Below, piece by piece: positions 57,489-64,000 of a stretch of 64,000 bases of DNA. The stretch is from Alligator mississippiensis (Eukaryota; Chordata; Crocodylia; Alligatoridae): NCBI RefSeq assembly GCF_030867095.1, contig NC_081835.1, positions 41,895,892-41,959,891 of the forward strand, given 5' to 3'. The notes beneath the pieces were generated by a model. It saw only the letters and a list, made by a program, of their open reading frames with translations, did not search any database and was not told where the DNA came from. The position numbers and the translations under genes are program-made. Each line of letters opens with the position of its first letter. Positions within the stretch are counted from its first letter, which is position 1.

Positions 57489-60400
57489 TACTCACCTACT
57501 TTTCCAGGCCTGTGAATGAGACAGAGATACAGGAAGCCAGCACCATCCTCACAGGCAAGGAAACCGACTAAGGGCAGCAGCAGTCTAGAGGGGCAGATAA
57601 TGAAAAACCTTAGACACCAAGCTCCATCACTAGTGTTAATTAGAGCCAAAGAGGCAGAGGGGAGGTCATTACTTGATATCTTCCATACATGCTATAAAGC
57701 AATCTCCATAGCTTTCCAGCATGGATACCATGGACAACATCACATATCCTTAATGTGTCATTTTACCTTCTCCACTTCTCAGTTTCCCTCCGAAGATTGG
57801 AGATTAATTCTCAGCAACAGAGCATGCTAATTCTTACAGTATGTGCTACAGAAACACTTTGTTTCTTGGTATTTTCCCTCATCAGCCCCCCTCTCTGTAC
57901 ACCACAAACAGCACAGGAAGGAATTGCCAGGTGGGATCAAACCAGTACCCCACCCAGTGCAGGGTCCCATTTCTAAATAGCCCCAGATACCTCAGAGGAA
58001 GGTGAAAGTATTGTGTGCACTTCCAAATGTAGTAACTCCCTTCTGACACCACTTGAGCTAGTTTCCCAACACCTGTATTGTAGTTAAAGGGTGTGAACCC
58101 TTCTCTGAGAAGATGCATCAAAAGCAGTCACTTCAGTTAAACAGCGAAACAAATAGGTATTTTAACACAACATTTATTTCACAAAGTTCTCAGAAAGACT
58201 CAAACAGAGGTGTCCATTATGTACCATCTATAAACAGATATTGCTACAGGGAGCTACTGTTAAATTTGGTCTATCTGGTGACACAAATTAAACAAACATT
58301 CTTGTTTCCATATAAGCATGTTCAATCTGTCCAGCCAGCCCCGTACCAATTTATTATGTACAGTATTTAGAGATGACTCCATTGTATCTGAGTCAAACCC
58401 AGAATAGAGCCTTAAATTTTGTCCCAGGGCTAGTTAGGAAACCTGATAGCTCAGACAGTTTACTGCCAAAGAGGCAGGGTAGAAAGACCTCACTAACAGT
58501 CAGCAGCTGTCTAATACCTTCTCAGGATAGACAAAAATAAGTTTTCTTTTTATTTTTTTTCCACTGAACACCTGCATTTTTGTCTGAACGGAGGCAGTCT
58601 GAAGGGCAGGGAGAGCTAATAACAATTAAAAACTACAAAAAAGTTCAAGTTTCAAACCAAAGTTAGACAAGAGTCCTTTAAAATTCACACTAGCCTCCAG
58701 CTCAGTAAGAACCTGGGAGGGACTTGAAGCTCTCTCTATTTAGGAAAATGAATGTCTCCCAAGACTGGAATTATCCATGTGCTACCCTGTGAACGTCTGA
58801 GTCCCAATAAAAGCACCCCCACAAGGCTCCCCCTACTCTACACAGGCTCATTACATAACACCCCTTAATCAAACTGCTGGTGCATGTTTGGTAGCAATCT
58901 GAAGAAAAGAAGATACATAGTCAGGCAGCAATCCCTCAGCCACTTTCAAGCCTGTAGATCAGGTACTGCTTTGTTCTTTGGGTGGACACCAGGACCCAAG
59001 CACCCAACAGAACGAGATGAAGATGGTAACACATGGGTGGCCTGTCAGACTCCAACCTTGTGGAACTACTTGGGCATAAACAAGTCTCCTATTAGGTTAG
59101 GTCCCTAGTCATGATGGAAGAGAGAAGACAAGTGCAACTATCTGGCAGAAGCATCTCCACTGCTTAAAATAAGAAACCTGGGATTACAGGCATCTACTCT
59201 CATCTCACTGAAAACCAAAAATAAAAGGCCTAATCCATGCAAATCCCTTTGTTTCAATGGAGTTTACATGAAGCCTGGATCCAGCCCATGTCTCTGCATT
59301 GGAAAAGGCTTGCTAAGCTACCCCAGTATGTGGGACAACTGGGATTGAAATGTAGATCCTTCTCTCCTCCCTCCAGCACAGGGAGCTGCCCCTAAAGTGC
59401 TGTCGAGGATGTTTCTGTTTAATAGATCTTGGATGCTATACTACCACCTTTAGGCTCAAGTTGGTTCCGAAACACAGCTGGAGTACCATCACCTCCAGAA
59501 GCTTGGTGTTGCTGTGAGTAAAGCCTTGGAGAAGACCAAGAGCAAGTTCTTTGTTTAGTATGCGTTGGGAGAAACAGAGCTATGGAAGACAAAAGCTCAA
59601 CCAATCAACAGACAATGGATGCTGGAGGAAGGCAATCTACAACAGAAAACATCACCACCATCTGCTTCTCCTGCCACTATAGCAGGAGAAGCAGCTGCCC
59701 ATGGAGCCAGTGGAATTATGGGGATTGAATCACAGACTCCTCAACATGCGTCTTTTGCTTCTAGATCATACCTGCAAAGACCAATACTCAGAGAGCAAAG
59801 AATCTCAGAAATCTCTTTATGCATCAATCTGCAGGAAGAAAAGGGCAGGTTTGAAGGGTACACCAGAAACTCTCAGCTGCAGGGCTGTTTTCCACACTAA
59901 GATCAGTCTGTGGTGGGGGACTGGGTGTCAGGACATTGACTCTGATGTTCCACCTACACTCTTAGCCTTCTCTATATCTGCTCTATCCCAAGCAGTTACT
60001 GGATTTCTTAGTAGATAGAACTGGATGAAACAAACCAAAAAGGGAGTCATGGGCTGTGTGCACCTCTCTCCCACCCAGAAACCCCCCCAGTGCTTGAGCA
60101 ACAGCAGATGACCTTTCACATTAAACTTCTTTCATCTTGAGATTGACTGCTTCATGTCAGTACTCTCCTTTGCCCAGAAAGGCTGGCAGCTCAGAGTAGG
60201 TCCTGCCTCAACATTCTGCTTCAGCCTGGGTTTTCTAGAATGAACTGCAAAACAAGAAATTGCTGTATCCCCTTGCAAAGGGCTCTGAATGGCACCATGC
60301 ATCTGCTGTGGTACTGTGGTTCTCTGGAGGTTTCTGAGCCCAGAGGCTTCTGGCTACTCATGCAGGAGTATCCATACGAGTTCTTGAGGTTTACTGAAGG

Positions 60401-63400
60401 AAGCTGTCCAACTTGGCCTGGTTAGAGCCAGAGGAAGCAGTTGCAATCACGTATGCTGGCCTGGAGACATTTCTTTTCCTGTTCTTTCCAGGTAATGGAC
60501 GGATCTCTGTTGGGTTTGTCTGAGGGGATAAAACTATCAAGGAAAATGAGTCTGATGATCTGGCTGTACAAAGGGGAGATTTATCATGAGTGCCAGGTAA
60601 CTGAAAGTGTGCAGGGTTCTGAACACTCAGAGTGGAAGAGGCGACTCACCTTACAGTAGCCAGCATTCTGTGAGATGAGTAGCCCGCCTATTTACTCTTC
60701 TGCTGGTGGCTGCCTGTCCAGCATGCTTGAGCTAGAGAGCATTTTAGTCAGCAGTGCCCACATGCATCTTCACATTACGGGCTTCTAGTTGAGGGTAGAA
60801 AGAAAGCGCAGAACTGTCTGACTACACCTCAGTGCCTTCACCATTGCCCATGGCCAGAAGGATGGCATATGCCTGAAGAGACGTGGCTTTTATTGTTTGT
60901 AAATAGCATCTCCAGCAGAATTAGCACACTTTTAAGGATATGCTGGCTGGTTTCTAACTGGGATGTTTTAATTTAATTTCTATACTGGATGCCAGAATGC
61001 ATGACCGTGGCAACACTGCAAGATGGGTAATTTAATCTATCACACTGATGGATGATGGACGTCTAATACATTAGTATGCTTTGGTTAAGGTCATGCTTGA
61101 TTCCTGAGCGTATTTATAGATCTTTTCCTAAAAGGATTCAATGCCTTATGAAGTCTAAGAGTGAGGACTTTTCTCTTGGAGCTACCTCTGCACCCTGAGT
61201 CTGATCCAGGTTTCTTTGCTCAGAAAACCACAGGTAGTCAAAAAAAAAACAGCTGCAAGAGCTGATGTGATGCCAGCTGATGTACATGGCAGGGCACTGT
61301 CAGTGAGAGCTAAGGGCAGGTCTCAGAAGCATGAGGCTGCTAAGAAGACATCTCTCAACTCCTGGTTTGACTGCACGACCTTGAGGCCTGCCGAGGTCAA
61401 TGGTGCAAAATGAGGAAGCACTCAATGGGAGCATCTACATGTGCTATTAGCACCCAGCAATAAACTCTGGCGCATACTGTGCTGGAGTTTATTGCTCTCG
61501 GGCAGGCCATTTGAATGTGTGCCTGGGACCACAACATGTTGAGCCAGGTCAGAGCAGCCCTGGCTGGCAAGGGGCCCAGACTCAGCTGGCCCAGGACTGA
61601 GGATCCAAGCTGTAGTCCTTACCAAAGAAAAGGAACATTTTGCTTGCCCCATCTTGTATGCCAGTAATGCAGGGGCAGGGCAACATTGAAACATAGGCAA
61701 CATTTAAACTTCAGTCTCAGATGCATTCTAATCTTGGTACCAAAAGAAAAGAAAATATAGGGAGGTAGCTAGTATCACCTCACTACTATGTCAACTGATA
61801 TTGGCAGACTATTTACAGACAATATAAGCAATAGCTCAGGGCAGCAAGCTCCCACTGTAACCAGGGGCAGTGAGAAAAAACTGGTGTGGCCAAGTAGCTC
61901 TAGTCACTACCAGCACACAGATGTAAAGTTTCTATTCCCCCTCTATGGTAACAGCTGACTAAAAAGCTCTACAGCTTAGGTATACTGCCCATGTATACAT
62001 TAACAGCAGAATACATATACAGACTATTCTTTAAAAGGCATTAAGGTTACCTGAATGATGGTCCAAAGGTTACCTGCCAATCACTGCTATGTAGCGATCA
62101 GATAGCTATCCTGTTTCCAATTCCCCATCCCTTTTGGATGGCATGATTTCCCTCTCAAAATAAATTAAAAAACAAAAAAAGCATTAGGCCCTGGGTCCAA
62201 GAAGCCATAAGCCCTTCAACAGCTGTGCATCTGAGCCACTAGTCTTCCACACAAGCACCTATCATACAAATTGATCTGCTGTCCCACCCAAGGCATGGCA
62301 GCAAGAGATAACACTACAACAGCTTCAACTAGATATATTGATGCGTTTGATGCAGTGTTCTGCTCTCCCAACTAGGCCATATTTTGCAGTTTGGTTTAAC
62401 CCTGTGCAAAGAAAACAGGATTTGCTGAAATGCTATATCTACCTGAATCCAAGACAGACCTGAATTTCAGACACCCCCCCAATAATTACATTTTGTAAAT
62501 AAAAAAAATTATAAGTCTGTTACAATTTTCCATGTACAGAATCTTATTATTGGAAGGTCATCCTAAGTTCACTTCCCCCCTCCCCACAACTGCTAAGCAA
62601 GGAAAGCAGCAGCAGGGAGACATGGCTGGGAGGCAAGCAACTACATTTCCCAACCATTTGTCCCGCCTACCCCCAGCTCATGCCTTCACCCCTTGCCACC
62701 TGCCACCTTACATGGTGGTGCCCCTCCTTCCTGCTTGCCACAGCCTCTGATCCTACCCTACTTACTATCAGGCACTGCTCTGGATCCTCTCCCTCCCAGA
62801 GCACAGAGTACATGGAAGCTCTGGCTGCAGCACAGCTACATAAGCAGTGGTAGCAGCAGCTCTGGTGTCCCAGGAAGATGTTGTGTGACCAGGCTGGGAG
62901 CCAGAGCTTCCTTGTACTCTGATCCCTGTAAGGGAATGGAGCCAGAGCTGTGCAGGACAGTGGGTGGTGGTGTGGTGGCTGGGGGTAGGAAAAAGAGGGG
63001 ACAGAGACTACAGGGGGCAGGCAGGCAGCTGACTCTGGCCCTAACTTGGGTTTAGGCATGGAGCTGGCACTGCAGCAGCTGCCAACCCCTCCTCTGCCTT
63101 TACTCAAATCAAAAGACAGGGGGCCTCCTGTCCCATCATGTTGAATGCTGGGGGGTGGCGGCTCATCTTGGATTCAGATAAGTATGGTAGGTCTCCTCTG
63201 AACAAAAAACTTTTAACAAAGTCAAAACAAACATGTTTCCTCTTAACAGTTTCCAGCCTCCTTGTCTATATGGAGCACTGAATTGCTCAACCTAAACCTA
63301 GCCACACCAGATTGAGAGAGAACCTGTTTTTCTTCAGTCCACTGTTAACTTCATATTGGTGAAAGGATACAGGCTGTATAAACTTTGTTCTGCCTCCTAA

Positions 63401-64000
63401 GCCATCGTACCCCATTCTCACCTAGAGGAAAAAGGAAGAAATCTTTACTGCCAACCCAAAGCCCACATGCAGAATGCTTTGAGGCAAAATGGGTTTGTGA
63501 CTTTGGGTGACATCAGTGGAGCCAGATTTAGAGGAACAGCTGATCATTCACTTTAAAAACAAAACAAACACAGACCTCTGCGAGACAAGTCTCCAATTAA
63601 ATGCCCAAAGTCACTAGGGCCTATTAAAAGTCTTGATAATCTCCTGAAGGAAGGTGATCTACCTTACACAAGGGAAGCTTGTCTACTAAGACCTCAATAT
63701 CTGGAGTCAAGCCCAATCACTGAAAGATATGGAGGAAGATACCCAAAGCTCCATGGAGTAAGGGTGGAAACAATCTTACTGAACGTGTATGACTAGCTTC
63801 GTAGCAAAGGATGGACAGTGCCAGAGGGGAAACGGGTTTCCAGAACAGAGAAAGGTGTCAGGGTAAAGCTTATTTCATTCCTTGTCCCTCACTGGGACAA
63901 GAATAAATTGTGCTAACTCTTAAAGAATTCAAATTGCTGGAGGATTTGGGGAGGGCAGTTCATACTCACGGTGCCTATGTTTTTGTGCAACCCCAATGAG
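57489..64000. other. Right-hand unassigned region
   Basis: About 6.5 kb of mostly single-copy-looking sequence with no recognisable exon. A minus-strand AATAAA (58178-58173) is followed by GTTG within a low-GC tract, and could end a 3' UTR of a gene lying to the right (DAG1 by mammalian gene order), but no DAG1 coding sequence is visible. 61430-61500 holds a hairpin-bearing MITE relic. Short open frames (for example 61216-61413) have no support. Confidence 0.4.
61430..61500. repeat. Hairpin-bearing MITE relic
   Basis: GGGAGCATCTACATGTGC resembles the TIR of the element at 56707. It is followed by a perfect 12-bp inverted pair AGCAATAAACTC (61456-61467) / GAGTTTATTGCT (61485-61496). The other terminus was not found. 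Confidence 0.5.

Noticed and set aside
61216-61413. 65-aa Lys-rich plus-strand frame
   Set aside because: Short, no homology I can recall, no promoter or splice evidence.
1-64000. CRISPR array, prokaryotic operons, rRNA or functional tRNA genes
   Set aside because: No regularly spaced identical repeats, no ribosome-binding-site/ORF organisation and no intact RNA gene were seen; content is vertebrate.

Overview
The window is vertebrate nuclear DNA dominated by transposable elements. A nearly full-length CR1 LINE with an esterase ORF1, a Tx1-type LINE of the L1 lineage, CR1/L3 relics and many hAT-like non-autonomous DNA elements point to a sauropsid, most likely a crocodilian (turtle is the main alternative). 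That assignment is inference from repeat content. No CRISPR array, functional tRNA, rRNA or multi-exon gene was found.

The only host coding sequence I can support is the first coding exon of BSN (Bassoon, presynaptic active-zone scaffold), on the minus strand at 8111-8289. It ends at a near-consensus splice donor and sits in a CpG island of about 1.2 kb. A palindromic NRF-1 site, an E-box and four CCAAT boxes at 48-58 bp spacing lie upstream. Everything left of 8111 is BSN intron 1. Everything right of the island is the upstream intergenic region, which in mammals leads to DAG1.

Layout: 1-8110, intron with an ancient CR1/L3 copy split by a SINE-like repeat; 7740-8960, CpG island and promoter; 9.4-12.5 kb, small hAT elements, a tRNA-like relic, a degenerate 10-bp repeat and a GT microsatellite; 15.5 kb, CR1 tail; 18.0-20.6 kb, a probable DNA element carrying a solo LTR; 20.9-25.1 kb, hAT-like elements; 26.6 kb, a perfect 70-bp inverted repeat; 27.2-29.0 kb, hairpin-rich MITEs; 29.2-33.5 kb, a minus-strand CR1 interrupted by a solo LTR; 37.2-43.8 kb, nested and adjacent hAT elements plus two DNA elements over 1.3 kb long that are almost wholly palindromic; 46.6-49.5 kb, a long hAT-like element holding an ERV-like solo LTR; 50.8-55.1 kb, a Tx1 LINE joined to a Gypsy fragment (55.1-56.6 kb); 56.7-57.5 kb, two more MITEs; 57.5-64 kb, mostly unassigned sequence.

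The most unusual signal is the repeated presence of fold-back DNA transposons: elements with proper target-site duplications whose arms remain inverted-repeat far beyond the TIRs. At least six, from about 0.24 to 2.9 kb, belong to two superfamilies by TSD (8 bp hAT-like; TA Tigger/mariner-like). Many insertion boundaries were fixed to the base from matching target-site duplications read directly in the sequence.
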